Source: Larkinella punicea
GTDB taxonomy: Bacteria; Bacteroidota; Bacteroidia; Cytophagales; Spirosomataceae
Length of the DNA stretch: 64,000 nt
Direction: 5' to 3'
Assembly: GCF_003334855.1 (NCBI RefSeq)
Contig: NZ_QOWE01000006.1
Location: forward strand, 124,001 to 188,000
The notes under the pieces were generated by a model, which made no database searches, was not told the DNA's origin, and worked only from the letters and a program-made list of their open reading frames with translations. Made by a program: the position numbers and the translations under genes. How positions within the stretch are numbered: the stretch's first letter is position 1; each line of letters opens with the position of its first letter. Of the stretch, positions 1 through 9,088 are shown piece by piece.

Positions 1-2106
1 AACAGTGGCGGAGGTGGTGGTGGCGGTGGCCGGGGTGGAAACCGGGGCGGGGGTGGCAACCGCGGTGGTGGAGGAGGTGGCAACGACAGCTTCCTGGTGG
101 GTCAGCAGAGCGGGATCAACAAAACGAACTCCATCGGGCTCAACTTTTCCGACGACTGGGGCAAGCACGTTACCATTCGGGGGAGCTATTTTTTCAACAA
201 CAGCAACAACGCCAATTCCCAGACGGTTTTTCGCCGGTATACGCTGACCGAAAATGCCAGCCAGAATTACCTGGAAAATAGCAACACCCGCAGCGAAAAC
301 TACAACCACCGGCTGGATTTTCGGCTCGAATACACGATCAATTCCAACAACTCGCTGTTGATTACGCCCCGGCTGCGGTGGCAAAACAACAGTTCTTCGA
401 GCAGCACGCAAGGGATTACGTACCTGGCTGGCGACAGCACCTCCCAAAACCAGACGCTGGGCAACAACTTCAACCCGGTTTTGCCACCCGACAGCCTGCT
501 GCTGAACCGGAGCAATACCGACAACATCAGCCGAACCAAGGCTTTCAACTTCAGCAACAACATTCTGTTCCGGCACCGGTTTGCCAAACGCGGACGGTCG
601 CTCTCCCTGAATTTTGGCACCCAGATCAGCACGCAGGACCGGGACAATTCGCAGTTGTCGCTGAATGAATATTTTACGGGAGCAACGCCGGATCAGCGCA
701 TTCAGCAGGAAACCAATACCAATACGCCGAGCTACCAGTATTCGCTCAATGCGGCTTTTACGGAACCGCTGAGCAAGCTGAGTCAGTTGCAAATCAATTA
801 TACGACGACCTACCGCTATAGCGACGCGACCCGGCGGACGAACCGCTACAATCCGGCCACGCAGCGCTACGATCAACTGGATTCGCTGTTGTCGAACACG
901 TTTCAGAATGATTATTTTACCAACCAGGCGGGCGTGGGCTACAATTACCGGTCACCGAAAATGGGGCTGAACGTCAACCTGAACTACCAGCGGGCGGATC
1001 TGCTCAGCGACCAGACATTCCCGATCAACAACGACGTTCAGGCGCATTTCAACAACCTGCTGCCATCGGCGATGCTGGATCTGAAACTGTCGACCGACAG
1101 CCGCGTTCGGTTATTTTACCGCACCAATACACAGGCACCGGGGGTCACGCAGCTCCAGAATGTGCTCGATAACTCCAATCCGCTGTTTCTGACCACCGGA
1201 AATCCGGATTTGAAGCAGTCGTATAGCCACAACGTGTCGGTTCGGTATCAACTCACCAAACCGGTCAAAGGCCGCAGCCTGTTTGTGTTTGTCAACATGG
1301 GTTCGACCAATGACTACATCGGAACGTCTACCGTCATCAGCAACGGAACCGCCACCCTGCCCGACGGCACGACGCTGGGGCAGGGCGTTCAGTTGACCCG
1401 CCCGGTCAACCTGAGCGGTTTGTGGAACCTCCGCACGTTTGTTACCTACAGCACCCCGCTCAAATTCATCAAGAGTAACATCAGCATCAACGCCGGAAAC
1501 AGCTACGGAACGTCGCCGAGTCTGATCAACAACCAGATCAACAACGCCAACACAACCACCTGGTCGCAGGGCGTCAGCCTGAGCAGCAACATCAGCCAGA
1601 AGCTGGACTTTTCGTTTTCGTATTCGGGTAACTTCAACGATGTGAAATATTCGCTTCAGGAACAGAACAACAACAAGTATTATTTTCAGGTGCTGAGTGG
1701 CCGCATCAACTGGATATTCGGGCCGGGTCTGGTGTTGCAGTCCGACATTTCGAACCAGAAGTATACCGGTTTCAACGGCAGTGTCAACCAGCAGTATACG
1801 CTCTGGAATGCGGCCGTTGGCAAGAAATTCCTGAAAGACCAGCGGGGCGAACTCCGGTTGTCGGTTTTTGACTTGCTGAAGCAGAACAACAGCCTGAATG
1901 TGACCCAAACCGATACGTACGTGGAAAACAGCCGGGCGCAGGTGCTGCAACGGTATTTTATGCTGACGTTCACCTACAACCTGCGCCAGTTTAAAGCTTC
2001 AGCCTCTCCGGCGCGCGGCACCGACCGGCCCGACGGCCAGAACTGGCGGAATGGTGGCGGAGGAGGGGGGCGGTTCCCCGGCGGTGGCCGTCCGGGGAAT
2101 AATTGA
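1..2106 (+). CDS. TonB-dependent outer-membrane beta-barrel protein, 5'-truncated by window edge
   Basis: The frame is open from the first base, so the start lies upstream; 701 residues are visible. The sequence is a long run of alternating polar/aromatic strands rich in Asn, Ser, Thr and Tyr (for example NTDNISRTKAFNFSNN), typical of the C-terminal barrel of Bacteroidota TonB-dependent receptors of the 'outer membrane protein beta-barrel' type. Signal peptide, carboxypeptidase-like domain and plug must lie outside the window. Two glycine-rich stretches stand out: about 28 residues of Gly/Arg/Asn at the very start of the window, and an NGGGGGGRFPGGGRP tail just before the stop. An internal GTG at 97 is not needed as a start because the upstream frame encodes the Gly-rich loop. 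Substrate is unknown; no SusD partner follows. It converges with the LacI gene, with palindrome copy A between them. Confidence 0.8.
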   Translation, partial: NSGGGGGGGGRGGNRGGGGNRGGGGGGNDSFLVGQQSGINKTNSIGLNFSDDWGKHVTIRGSYFFNNSNNANSQTVFRRYTLTENASQNYLENSNTRSENYNHRLDFRLEYTINSNNSLLITPRLRWQNNSSSSSTQGITYLAGDSTSQNQTLGNNFNPVLPPDSLLLNRSNTDNISRTKAFNFSNNILFRHRFAKRGRSLSLNFGTQISTQDRDNSQLSLNEYFTGATPDQRIQQETNTNTPSYQYSLNAAFTEPLSKLSQLQINYTTTYRYSDATRRTNRYNPATQRYDQLDSLLSNTFQNDYFTNQAGVGYNYRSPKMGLNVNLNYQRADLLSDQTFPINNDVQAHFNNLLPSAMLDLKLSTDSRVRLFYRTNTQAPGVTQLQNVLDNSNPLFLTTGNPDLKQSYSHNVSVRYQLTKPVKGRSLFVFVNMGSTNDYIGTSTVISNGTATLPDGTTLGQGVQLTRPVNLSGLWNLRTFVTYSTPLKFIKSNISINAGNSYGTSPSLINNQINNANTTTWSQGVSLSSNISQKLDFSFSYSGNFNDVKYSLQEQNNNKYYFQVLSGRINWIFGPGLVLQSDISNQKYTGFNGSVNQQYTLWNAAVGKKFLKDQRGELRLSVFDLLKQNNSLNVTQTDTYVENSRAQVLQRYFMLTFTYNLRQFKASASPARGTDRPDGQNWRNGGGGGGRFPGGGRPGNN

Positions 2107-2113
2107 TTTGTTT

Positions 2114-2187
2114 GCCCCGTTCCCCTAAAGGGGACATTGGACGTAGCTTAATCCGGATTCAAAAAGTCCCCTTTAGGGGAACGGGGC
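2114..2187. repeat. Palindromic element copy A
   Basis: Two perfect 22-bp complementary arms (2114-2135 and 2166-2187), each containing CCCCTAAAGGGG or its complement, flank a core with ATCCGGAT. It lies between two convergent genes and could act as a bidirectional terminator. It is one of seven related copies in the window. Confidence 0.85.
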
Positions 2188-2195
2188 GAAATGGC

Positions 2196-3209
2196 TCAAG
2201 CCCCCGCTTTTGTTGATGCCCGGATCACCAGCCGGGTGGGGATTTTCAAGGAGTCGGTCGTGACCGCATTTTGTTTTCCTTCAATCAGATCGATCAGTCG
2301 CCCGGCGGCCACCTGACCAATTTCCAGGGCCGGTTGCTCGACGGTCGTCATCGGTGGGTCCAGCAAATCGGCTACGGTGATGTTGGTAAAACCGATCAGG
2401 GCTATTTGTCTTGGAATCAGAATGTTTCGTTTCTTCAGTGCCGTCAGACAACCGATGGCCAGCCGGTCACTGGCCGCAAAAAACGCGTCTGGTTTTTGTT
2501 GGAGCAGATCATCGACAATAGGGTCCACCTCGTTCGGGCCGAAACCGGCGTGTCGCACCAACTTCTCTTCATACGGAATGCCGTACTGTTCCAATGCTGC
2601 CCGGTAACCCGCCAGCCGTTCCTGGGCAATGGAGATCGTGGCCGGAATGGCGACGTGCGCAATCCGCCGGCGTCCCGTCTGGATCAAATGTTCCGTGGCG
2701 GCAAAGGCTCCCGCAAAATTATCCGCCGTTACGCTCGGCACCTCCAGGTCTTTCGACACGCGGTCGAACAACACAATTGGTAGTTTTTTCTCCTGAAGCT
2801 GACGCAGATAGGCGACGTTGCAGGTGTTGCTCGAGAGCGAGATGAGCAGGCCGTCGGCCTTCCGGGCCACCACCTGCTGCACCGTGGCCAGTTCCCGTTC
2901 GTAGGATTCGTGACTTTGAAAAATGCTAACGTGATAACCCCGGTTGTAGGCGACGGCTTCGATGCCATTGATGACCTGCGAGAAAAAGAGATTGGCAATC
3001 TGGGGAACCACCACACCGATGACCCGGCTGCGGTTTTCTTTCAGGCTCAGCGCAATCGGATTGGGTCGGTACTGAAGCCGTTCGGCGTATTCGACAACCA
3101 GCCGCTTGGTTTCGGTGTTGATTTCATAGCTGTCCCGCAACGCCCGGGATACCGTCGAGGTCGAGAGATTTAAGGCGCGGGCAATATCTTTGATGGTTAT
3201 GGTGTCCAA
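2196..3209 (-). CDS. LacI/GalR-family transcriptional regulator
   Basis: A 337-residue protein of normal LacI-family length. Residues 4-50 form the lambda-repressor-like helix-turn-helix (TIKDIARALNLSTSTVSRAL), followed by the hinge helix region (YRPNPIALSLKENRSRVIG) and a periplasmic-binding-protein-like effector domain. The effector domain carries typical LacI features: VIGVVVPQIANLFFS at its start, DGLLISLSS, and ASDRLAIGCLTALKK near residue 250. It probably represses sugar-utilisation genes and responds to a sugar or sugar phosphate. It is divergent from fructose-bisphosphatase across a 281-bp gap, so it may control that gene or itself. The effector cannot be read from sequence. Confidence 0.93.
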   Translation of the reverse strand: MDTITIKDIARALNLSTSTVSRALRDSYEINTETKRLVVEYAERLQYRPNPIALSLKENRSRVIGVVVPQIANLFFSQVINGIEAVAYNRGYHVSIFQSHESYERELATVQQVVARKADGLLISLSSNTCNVAYLRQLQEKKLPIVLFDRVSKDLEVPSVTADNFAGAFAATEHLIQTGRRRIAHVAIPATISIAQERLAGYRAALEQYGIPYEEKLVRHAGFGPNEVDPIVDDLLQQKPDAFFAASDRLAIGCLTALKKRNILIPRQIALIGFTNITVADLLDPPMTTVEQPALEIGQVAAGRLIDLIEGKQNAVTTDSLKIPTRLVIRASTKAGA

Positions 3210-3490
3210 GGTGCATTATTGGTAAAATTCAAAAAATAACCCAGCCCTTCTCCGAAGAATTTAATTTCTGGCAACGTTCCCGGTAACGATTGCGTGAATA
3301 AATATGCGGTAAAATTTTAAAATAAAAAACATCCTGCCTAATCTTATCGTAATAACCGAACCGTTCAGGCTATTTCCCCGGTTGCTTCCATTCTGCGAAA
3401 AAGCTAATTTTTGTTTTGCGCGGGCTACGTCGGCCAACAACCGATTTTCTCTGTAAACAATCTATTCACCTATAACGATTCTCGACGATT
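3210..3490. other. Divergent intergenic region between lacI-type gene and fbp
   Basis: A 281-bp, locally AT-rich region with no open reading frame that looks coding. It holds a candidate plus-strand promoter for fbp (separate entry). No convincing LacI-type palindromic operator was identified by eye. Confidence 0.6.
3382..3413 (+). promoter_or_regulatory. Candidate Bacteroidota-type promoter of fbp
   Basis: TTG at 3382-3384, a 20-nt spacer, then TAATTTTTG at 3405-3413. This resembles the Bacteroidota primary-sigma consensus TTG..TAnnTTTG, with one extra base in the -7 box. It would give a 5' UTR of roughly 70 nt before the ATG at 3491. Confidence 0.35.
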
Positions 3491-4507
3491 ATGAATGTTC
3501 AGCAGATGGAAATAACGGCCTCGCACCCGTTGGCGTTGCCCGTTGGCGTAACCCTGGATCGGTACATCATGCACCGGCAAACGGCTTTCCCGTACGCAAC
3601 CGGTGAACTCTCGCAATTGTTACGCGACATTGCACTGGCCGGTAAAATCATCCATCGTGAAGTCAACCGGGCAGGTTTGATCGACCTCACCGGCGGCATG
3701 GGCATTCAGAACGTACAGGGCGAAAGTCAGCAGAAACTCGACATGATTGCCAACATCCGGTTCAGCCGCGCGCTGAAAAACGGGGGTGAAGCCTGCGCGA
3801 TCATTTCGGAGGAAGAAGAAGAGATTATTTATACCGGGAACAACCACGCCAAATACGTCGTGGCCATGGACCCCCTCGACGGCTCCTCCAACATCGACGT
3901 CAACGTGTCCATCGGCACCATCTTTTCCATTTACCGGCGCGTAACGCCCATCGGCACGCAGCCCACGATGGCGGATTTTTTGCAGGGCGGTCGCCGGCAG
4001 GTGGCGGCCGGCTACATTCTCTACGGTTCTTCAACAATTCTGGTCTACAGCACCGGACATAACGCCAACGGATTCACCTACGACGCGTCGCTGGGCGAAT
4101 TCATTTTGTCGCATCCCGATATTCAATGCCCGGCCGATGGACAGATTTATTCCTGCAACGACGGCAATCTGGACGACTATGAACCGGGTGTGCAAGCCTA
4201 CCTGAGCGCGTGCCGCCGGAAAAAATACACCGCCCGCTACATCGGTTCGCTCGTGGCCGATTTCCACCGGAATCTCCTCAAAGGTGGTATTTACCTCTAC
4301 CCGCCGACCAAAAAGAACCCCGATGGCAAACTCCGGCTGTTGTACGAAGCCTTTCCACTGGCTTTTCTGGCCGAAATGACCGGTTGCGTCGCCACCACCG
4401 GACAGCAATCCATTCTCGATATTAAACCGGATAGTTTTCACCAGCGTACCCCGCTCTACATCGGGTCGCCGGTGATGGTGGAAAATCTGGTCGGATTTCT
4501 GGCATAA
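3491..4507 (+). CDS. fbp: Class 1 fructose-1,6-bisphosphatase
   Basis: A 338-residue cytoplasmic enzyme that hydrolyses fructose 1,6-bisphosphate to fructose 6-phosphate in gluconeogenesis. The class 1 signature is clear: the metal-binding DPLDGSSN at residues 127-134 with the preceding acidic run AIISEEEEE (about 103-111), and the substrate-binding region near [16 protein letters not shown]. Length and ends match the family (about 330-340 residues). The role fits a bacterium growing on pectin-derived C3 units such as pyruvate and DHAP, which need gluconeogenesis. The last 61 or so codons, stop codon and 30 nt of 3' sequence are duplicated exactly immediately downstream. The first copy is complete, so the gene should be functional. 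Confidence 0.97.
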   Translation: MNVQQMEITASHPLALPVGVTLDRYIMHRQTAFPYATGELSQLLRDIALAGKIIHREVNRAGLIDLTGGMGIQNVQGESQQKLDMIANIRFSRALKNGGEACAIISEEEEEIIYTGNNHAKYVVAMDPLDGSSNIDVNVSIGTIFSIYRRVTPIGTQPTMADFLQGGRRQVAAGYILYGSSTILVYSTGHNANGFTYDASLGEFILSHPDIQCPADGQIYSCNDGNLDDYEPGVQAYLSACRRKKYTARYIGSLVADFHRNLLKGGIYLYPPTKKNPDGKLRLLYEAFPLAFLAEMTGCVATTGQQSILDIKPDSFHQRTPLYIGSPVMVENLVGFLA

Positions 4508-4751
4508 ACCGCTCCTGCCCGGCTGGTTCGGAACGTTTGGCAAACTCCGGCTGTTGTACGAAGCCTTTCCACTGGCTTTTCTGGCCGAAATGACCGGTTG
4601 CGTCGCCACCACCGGACAGCAATCCATTCTCGATATTAAACCGGATAGTTTTCACCAGCGTACCCCGCTCTACATCGGGTCGCCGGTGATGGTGGAAAAT
4701 CTGGTCGGATTTCTGGCATAAACCGCTCCTGCCCGGCTGGTTCGGAACGTT
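4324..4751 (+). repeat. Exact 214-bp tandem duplication of the fbp 3' end
   Basis: Bases 4324-4537 and 4538-4751 are identical. The unit covers the last 61 or so codons of fructose-bisphosphatase, its stop codon and 30 nt beyond. No extra homology is seen at the boundaries apart from the junction itself. This points to a very recent slippage or unequal-crossover event, or an assembly artefact. Confidence 0.95.
4538..4721 (+). pseudogene. Duplicated C-terminal fragment of fructose-bisphosphatase
   Basis: This is the second copy of the fbp tail within the tandem repeat. It encodes the last 61 residues plus stop but has no start codon, promoter or N-terminal domain. It is therefore a non-functional fragment. 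Complete identity to the parent gene shows it is new. Confidence 0.85.
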
Positions 4752-4764
4752 CAATGTTTTCCCG

Positions 4765-4816
4765 GATTCCCTATAAACTTTCAACCGTTTTCCGGGTTAG
4801 GAGTGTATAGGGAATC
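4765..4816. promoter_or_regulatory. 11-bp perfect inverted repeat upstream of the aldehyde oxidoreductase operon
   Basis: GATTCCCTATA (4765-4775) and its exact complement TATAGGGAATC (4806-4816) are separated by 30 bp, just upstream of the ATG at 4836. It could be a regulator-binding site or an RNA hairpin in the leader. Related half-sites (CCTATA/TATAGGG) occur at 8940-8969 upstream of the pectate lyase gene. Confidence 0.4.
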
Positions 4817-4835
4817 TTTGTTTCCAGAACGTTGC

Positions 4836-5639
4836 ATGATGGAAGACCACAACGCCCCGGATCTGACCGAGGACGAAAAGAAACTGTTCGAAGATCTGAT
4901 GCCGGAAGATCTGGACGAAATCCTCGATACCGGCGTCAACCGGCGTCATTTTTTGAAACTGATGGGGCTGGCTGGTGGCGGCATTCTGGCCTGGCAGTCA
5001 GCCGCTGCCGAGCAGGTTTTTACCCGATCTCCGAGCGGGCCACTGCCGGATGAACTTTCGTCGGCAACCATCGAAAACGGTGTTGCGGTGTCGTTCAAAG
5101 TCAACGGGACGGCCCGAAAACTGACGGTGGATTCCCGCATGACGCTGCTCGATACGCTCCGCGAACGGCTGGAACTTACCGGTTCTAAAAAGGGCTGTGA
5201 CCACGGCCAATGCGGTGCCTGCACGGTGATCGTGGACGGACGCCGGGTGTTGGCCTGCCTGACCCTGGCCGCAACCTGCGAAGGCCGGTCGGTGCAAACC
5301 ATCGAAGGACTGGCCAACGGAACCGCGGGAGCGCCGGATCGTCTCCACCCGATGCAGACTGCTTTTCTCAAACACGACGGTTTTCAGTGCGGTTTCTGTA
5401 CGCCGGGGCAAATTTGCTCGGCGGTGGCCCTGCTCGATGAAGCCAAAAAGGGAGAGGCCAGTTATGTCACGGAATCGATTCGTTCGAAACCGGGGCCGGT
5501 CCAGCTTTCCAACGAAGAAATCCGGGAGCGGATGTCGGGGAATCTGTGCCGTTGCGGAGCGTACCCCAACATTGTGGCTGCAATTCAGGAAGTACACAGC
5601 GGAAAACCGGTGGAACAAACCTGGCAGTTGATCGGCTAA
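4836..5639 (+). CDS. Tat-exported [2Fe-2S] subunit of molybdenum aldehyde oxidoreductase (PaoA-like)
   Basis: A 267-residue iron-sulfur subunit of a xanthine-oxidase-family enzyme; it relays electrons from the molybdenum site to FAD. A twin-arginine export motif (NRRHFLKLMG, RR at residues 36-37) is followed by a hydrophobic stretch, so the complex is probably periplasmic. Two [2Fe-2S] domains follow: a ferredoxin-like one with CDHGQCGAC plus a downstream Cys (LACLTL), and a helical one with CGFCTPG and CRCGAYPN. I chose the ATG at 4836 because the upstream GTG at 4803 falls inside the inverted repeat. A long acidic leader before the Tat motif resembles PaoA/YagT. It forms an operon with the next two genes, with gaps of 19 and 20 bp. 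Confidence 0.92.
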   Translation: MMEDHNAPDLTEDEKKLFEDLMPEDLDEILDTGVNRRHFLKLMGLAGGGILAWQSAAAEQVFTRSPSGPLPDELSSATIENGVAVSFKVNGTARKLTVDSRMTLLDTLRERLELTGSKKGCDHGQCGACTVIVDGRRVLACLTLAATCEGRSVQTIEGLANGTAGAPDRLHPMQTAFLKHDGFQCGFCTPGQICSAVALLDEAKKGEASYVTESIRSKPGPVQLSNEEIRERMSGNLCRCGAYPNIVAAIQEVHSGKPVEQTWQLIG

Positions 5640-5658
5640 TTGGACAAACCCCGTACCC

Positions 5659-6672
5659 ATGAGACCTTTTAAATTTACGACTGTTTCTGATATTTCTTCG
5701 GCAACCAAAAGTGTGGCCGGAAAACCCAACGCCCGGTTTCTGGCGGGCGGCACCAACCTGCTGGATCTGATGAAGGAGGATGTGGAGCGGCCCGAAGAGC
5801 TGATTGACATTACCCGGCTCAGCCTCATCCAGATCAAACCGCTCACCGAGGGCGCGAATAAAGGCGGTATTTCCATCGGAGCGCTGGGAAAAAACACCAA
5901 CGCGGCCAATCATCCGCTGATTCGCCAAAATTACCCGCTGCTCGCTCAGGCCATTCTGGCGGGGGCATCCGGGCAGATTCGGAACATGGCCACCAACGGC
6001 GGTAACCTCCTGCAACGAACCCGCTGTCCGTATTTCTACGATGTGGCCATGCCCTGCAACAAACGCGAGCCGGGCGAACAGCCGGGCTGTGGTGCCCGCG
6101 AAGGCATCAACCGGATGCACGCCATCTTCGGCTGGTCCGAAAAATGCGTTGCCGTTCATCCGTCGGACATGGCCGTTGCGCTGGCCGCGCTCGATGCTGT
6201 CGTCAAAGTCCGGAGTGCCAGCGGACCGGAGCGGATCATTGCGTTGGCGGATTTTCACCGCCTACCGGAAGACCGGCCCGAAATCGACACGAACCTCCGG
6301 CCGGGCGAACTGATCACGGCCATTGAACTGCCCAAAAACCGCTTTGCCGAAAAGTCTTATTACCTGAAAGTCCGGGACCGGTCTTCGTATGCTTTTGCCC
6401 TAATTTCGGTGGCAGCCGCGCTGGAACTGGACGGCAACCGGATCGTGCAGGCCCGGATTGCGTTGGGCGGGGTGGCTCACAAACCCTGGCGGGCGTTGAA
6501 AGCCGAACAACTCCTGGTGGGTCAGGAAGCCACCGAAGTGAATTTTAAACGGGCCGCCGAAGCCGAAATGGCGGATGCCAAACCGCTGGAACACAATGCG
6601 TTTAAGGTTGAACTTGGAAAACGAAGCATCGTCCGGGCGTTGCAAGTGGCCTTCACCGGAAACCGGTCCTGA
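5659..6672 (+). CDS. FAD-binding subunit of molybdenum aldehyde oxidoreductase (PaoB-like)
   Basis: A 337-residue medium subunit carrying FAD. The N-terminal FAD-binding fold has ARFLAGGTNLLDLM at about 25-38 and IRNMATNGGNLLQRTRCPYF at about 107-125. Four cysteines at 123, 133, 144 and 163 lie in an insertion matching the [4Fe-4S] site known from E. coli PaoB and absent from most xanthine dehydrogenase medium subunits. The C-terminal CO-dehydrogenase-flavoprotein-like domain spans about 220-335. There is no signal peptide, so it would be exported piggy-back with the Tat subunit. It is the middle gene of the operon. Confidence 0.92.
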   Translation: MRPFKFTTVSDISSATKSVAGKPNARFLAGGTNLLDLMKEDVERPEELIDITRLSLIQIKPLTEGANKGGISIGALGKNTNAANHPLIRQNYPLLAQAILAGASGQIRNMATNGGNLLQRTRCPYFYDVAMPCNKREPGEQPGCGAREGINRMHAIFGWSEKCVAVHPSDMAVALAALDAVVKVRSASGPERIIALADFHRLPEDRPEIDTNLRPGELITAIELPKNRFAEKSYYLKVRDRSSYAFALISVAAALELDGNRIVQARIALGGVAHKPWRALKAEQLLVGQEATEVNFKRAAEAEMADAKPLEHNAFKVELGKRSIVRALQVAFTGNRS

Positions 6673-6692
6673 TCGTATACTGAATCAATTTC

Positions 6693-8819
6693 ATGCAGGA
6701 AAAAAACAAAGTGACCGGTACGCCGGTCAGTCGCATCGACGGGATTTTGAAAGTGACGGGAAAAGCCGCGTATGCGACCGATTACCCGGTGAAGAACATC
6801 GCCTACGCTGTCCTTTTTAAAAGCACCATTGCCGCCGGAACAATTCGCTCGATCGACACCGGTCCGGCGGAAAAATCGCCCGGTGTGCTGGCGGTGATTA
6901 CCCATAAGAATGCGCCAAAGCTCAAAACCGATGGCGGTATTCGGGGCGGAGCGTTACTGCAAAGCCCAAAAATTGAGTTTCATGGACAGCACATTGGACT
7001 GGTGGTGGCGGAAACCTACGAACAGGCCCGGCACGCGGCCCGCCTGGTGAAGGTGGAGTACGACAAAAGCGAAGCAAAGGTTGATTTTGAGAAGCTTTCA
7101 AAAGAAGCCGTATTACCGGAGGACAAAGAGAAGGCCGACGCAAAACGGGGCGATGCCAAAGCGGCTTTGCAGAACGCGGAATTCAAAGTGGAAGCGGTCT
7201 ATGGAACGCCGATCGAACACCACCACCCGCTGGAACCCCATTCCACCATTGCCGAATGGCAGGGTGAGAAGGTGATTCTGTATAACAGTTCGCAAATCGT
7301 AAACGGTGCCCAAAATGCGGCTGCGGCCACGCTTAATATTAAAACGGAAAATGTCCGGATCGTTTCGCCGTACATCGGTGGTGGATTTGGATCGAAGGGT
7401 GGTCAATGGGCGAATCTGGTGCTGACGGCGGTGGCGGCCAAAGTGGTGAACCGCCCCGTCAAACTCGCGCTGACCCGCCAGCAAATGGTGAACTCGGTGG
7501 GCTTGCGGCAACAAAACCACCAGAAAGTGAGTCTGGCCGCCACCAAAGACGGTAAGCTGACGGCACTCGCCCACGAAACCACCACCCATTGCGCCATCGA
7601 AAACGAGTTTGTGGAACCGTGTGGCGACTGCTCGAAAATTATGTATGAGGTTCCCAACTCGTTGATTACCTACCGGGTGGTTCCGATGAATCTGATTCTG
7701 CCGACCTATACGCGCGGTCCGGGGAAATCCACGGGGAGTTTTGCGCTGGAGTCGGCGGTGGACGAACTGGCGTATCAGCTCAAAATGGACCCCATTGAAT
7801 TGCGGCTCAAAAACGAGCCGACGCGCGATCCGTCCAATGGCAAGCCCTGGTCGTCGCGCACGACAGTGCAGTGTTTGCAGGAAGGAGCCAAAGCTTTTGG
7901 TTGGGAAAAACGCAAGGCCGAACCCCGCCAGAACCAGCAGGGCAATTTCCTGATGGGACACGGCGTCGCCTGTGGCACCTACCCGGCCCACCAACGGCCG
8001 AGTTCGGCGCGGGTATCGCTAAACCGCAAGGGCAATGCCATCACGGCCCGCGTTGAACTGGCGGCTGCGGATCTGGGCACGGGAACGCACACGATTCTGG
8101 CCCAAACGGCGGCCGATGCGCTGGGTTTGCCGCTGAATCAAATTACCGTAAAGCTGGGCGACTCGGATTTGCCGCCAGCCGCCGGTTCGGTGGGTTCGGT
8201 GGGCGCGTCGAGTTATGCCAATGCCGTGCATGATGTCTGCGTAAAACTAACGGATGAACTGATTGCCAAATCCGGCAAACAGTTTTTTGTCCGCCCAACG
8301 GCTGCGCAATTGATGGTGTCCGAAAACGTAGCTGATTATCAGACCCGGGTCGATGCCAAACCGCCCGCCAATGCCGATCAATATTCTTCCCACAGCTTCA
8401 ATGCCAATTTTGCCGAAGTGCGGGTCGACATTGCGACCGGCATGGTGCGGGTGACGCGGTTTCTGGCCGTAACCGGTGCCGGTAAAATCCTGAACCCCAA
8501 AACCGCCCGCTCCCAGATCATTGGCGGTAATGTTTGGGGCATCGGGATGGCGCTAACCGAAGAGTCGGTGGTTGATCCGCGCTGGGGGAATTTTGTCACC
8601 CGCTCGTTCGGGGATTATCACGTTCCGGCTAATCTGGACATTGGGGCGATGGAAGCGATTTTTATTCGGGAAGACGACCGGGTTTCCAATGCACTGGGCG
8701 TGAAGGGAATTGGCGAGGTCGGTATTGTTGGCGTGGCTGCGGCCGTGGCCAATGCGGTTTTCAACGCCACCGGCAAACGCATCCGGGAACTGCCGATTAC
8801 GCCGGATAAACTCCTGTAA
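6693..8819 (+). CDS. Molybdopterin-binding catalytic subunit of aldehyde oxidoreductase (PaoC-like)
   Basis: A 708-residue large subunit holding the molybdenum cofactor and substrate site. Visible landmarks are the N-terminal GTPVSRIDGILKVTGKAAYA, the glycine-rich cofactor loop IGGGFGSKGG, and the C-terminal KGIGEVGIVG, whose Glu (E675) corresponds to the family's catalytic base. The length matches PaoC/YagR (about 730). The predicted reaction is oxidation of aldehydes to carboxylic acids in the periplasm; aromatic aldehydes from plant material are plausible substrates (inference). No XdhC/PaoD-type maturation chaperone or molybdenum uptake gene is present in the window. A weak hairpin (AAACCG...CGGTTT, 8823-8845) follows the stop. 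Confidence 0.92.
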   Translation: MQEKNKVTGTPVSRIDGILKVTGKAAYATDYPVKNIAYAVLFKSTIAAGTIRSIDTGPAEKSPGVLAVITHKNAPKLKTDGGIRGGALLQSPKIEFHGQHIGLVVAETYEQARHAARLVKVEYDKSEAKVDFEKLSKEAVLPEDKEKADAKRGDAKAALQNAEFKVEAVYGTPIEHHHPLEPHSTIAEWQGEKVILYNSSQIVNGAQNAAAATLNIKTENVRIVSPYIGGGFGSKGGQWANLVLTAVAAKVVNRPVKLALTRQQMVNSVGLRQQNHQKVSLAATKDGKLTALAHETTTHCAIENEFVEPCGDCSKIMYEVPNSLITYRVVPMNLILPTYTRGPGKSTGSFALESAVDELAYQLKMDPIELRLKNEPTRDPSNGKPWSSRTTVQCLQEGAKAFGWEKRKAEPRQNQQGNFLMGHGVACGTYPAHQRPSSARVSLNRKGNAITARVELAAADLGTGTHTILAQTAADALGLPLNQITVKLGDSDLPPAAGSVGSVGASSYANAVHDVCVKLTDELIAKSGKQFFVRPTAAQLMVSENVADYQTRVDAKPPANADQYSSHSFNANFAEVRVDIATGMVRVTRFLAVTGAGKILNPKTARSQIIGGNVWGIGMALTEESVVDPRWGNFVTRSFGDYHVPANLDIGAMEAIFIREDDRVSNALGVKGIGEVGIVGVAAAVANAVFNATGKRIRELPITPDKLL

Positions 8820-9088
8820 GAAAAACCGCAGGCTCCCGGACGGTTTTCAAACGGTTCGACCACGGATGCGAAGTTTTCTGTTCTGATTAAACGGCGGTCT
8901 TGCAAAGCGTCGTTTGGTCTTTTTTGGGGATGATAATATCCTATACATTGCCGAGAAAATGATATAGGGATGGCTGGTTTTTTTAGCCTTATTTTGGGAA
9001 TAGGTATAGAATTTAGTCATAGCGTAGTCAAATTACAGTCAATGTTCTGTATTTGAATACGATAACGACCTGAAAGAAACCCTTTTCC

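Noticed and set aside
2114-2187. Reading the CCCCTAAAGGGG palindromes simply as rho-independent terminators
   Set aside because: No T-tracts follow the stems, copies C and G lie at gene starts, and arm lengths of 22-43 bp exceed normal terminators. Terminator activity may still be a side effect.
4422-4784. Minus-strand frame with internally repeated peptide across the tandem duplication
   Set aside because: The repetition only reflects the duplicated fbp DNA; it is antisense and has no family resemblance.
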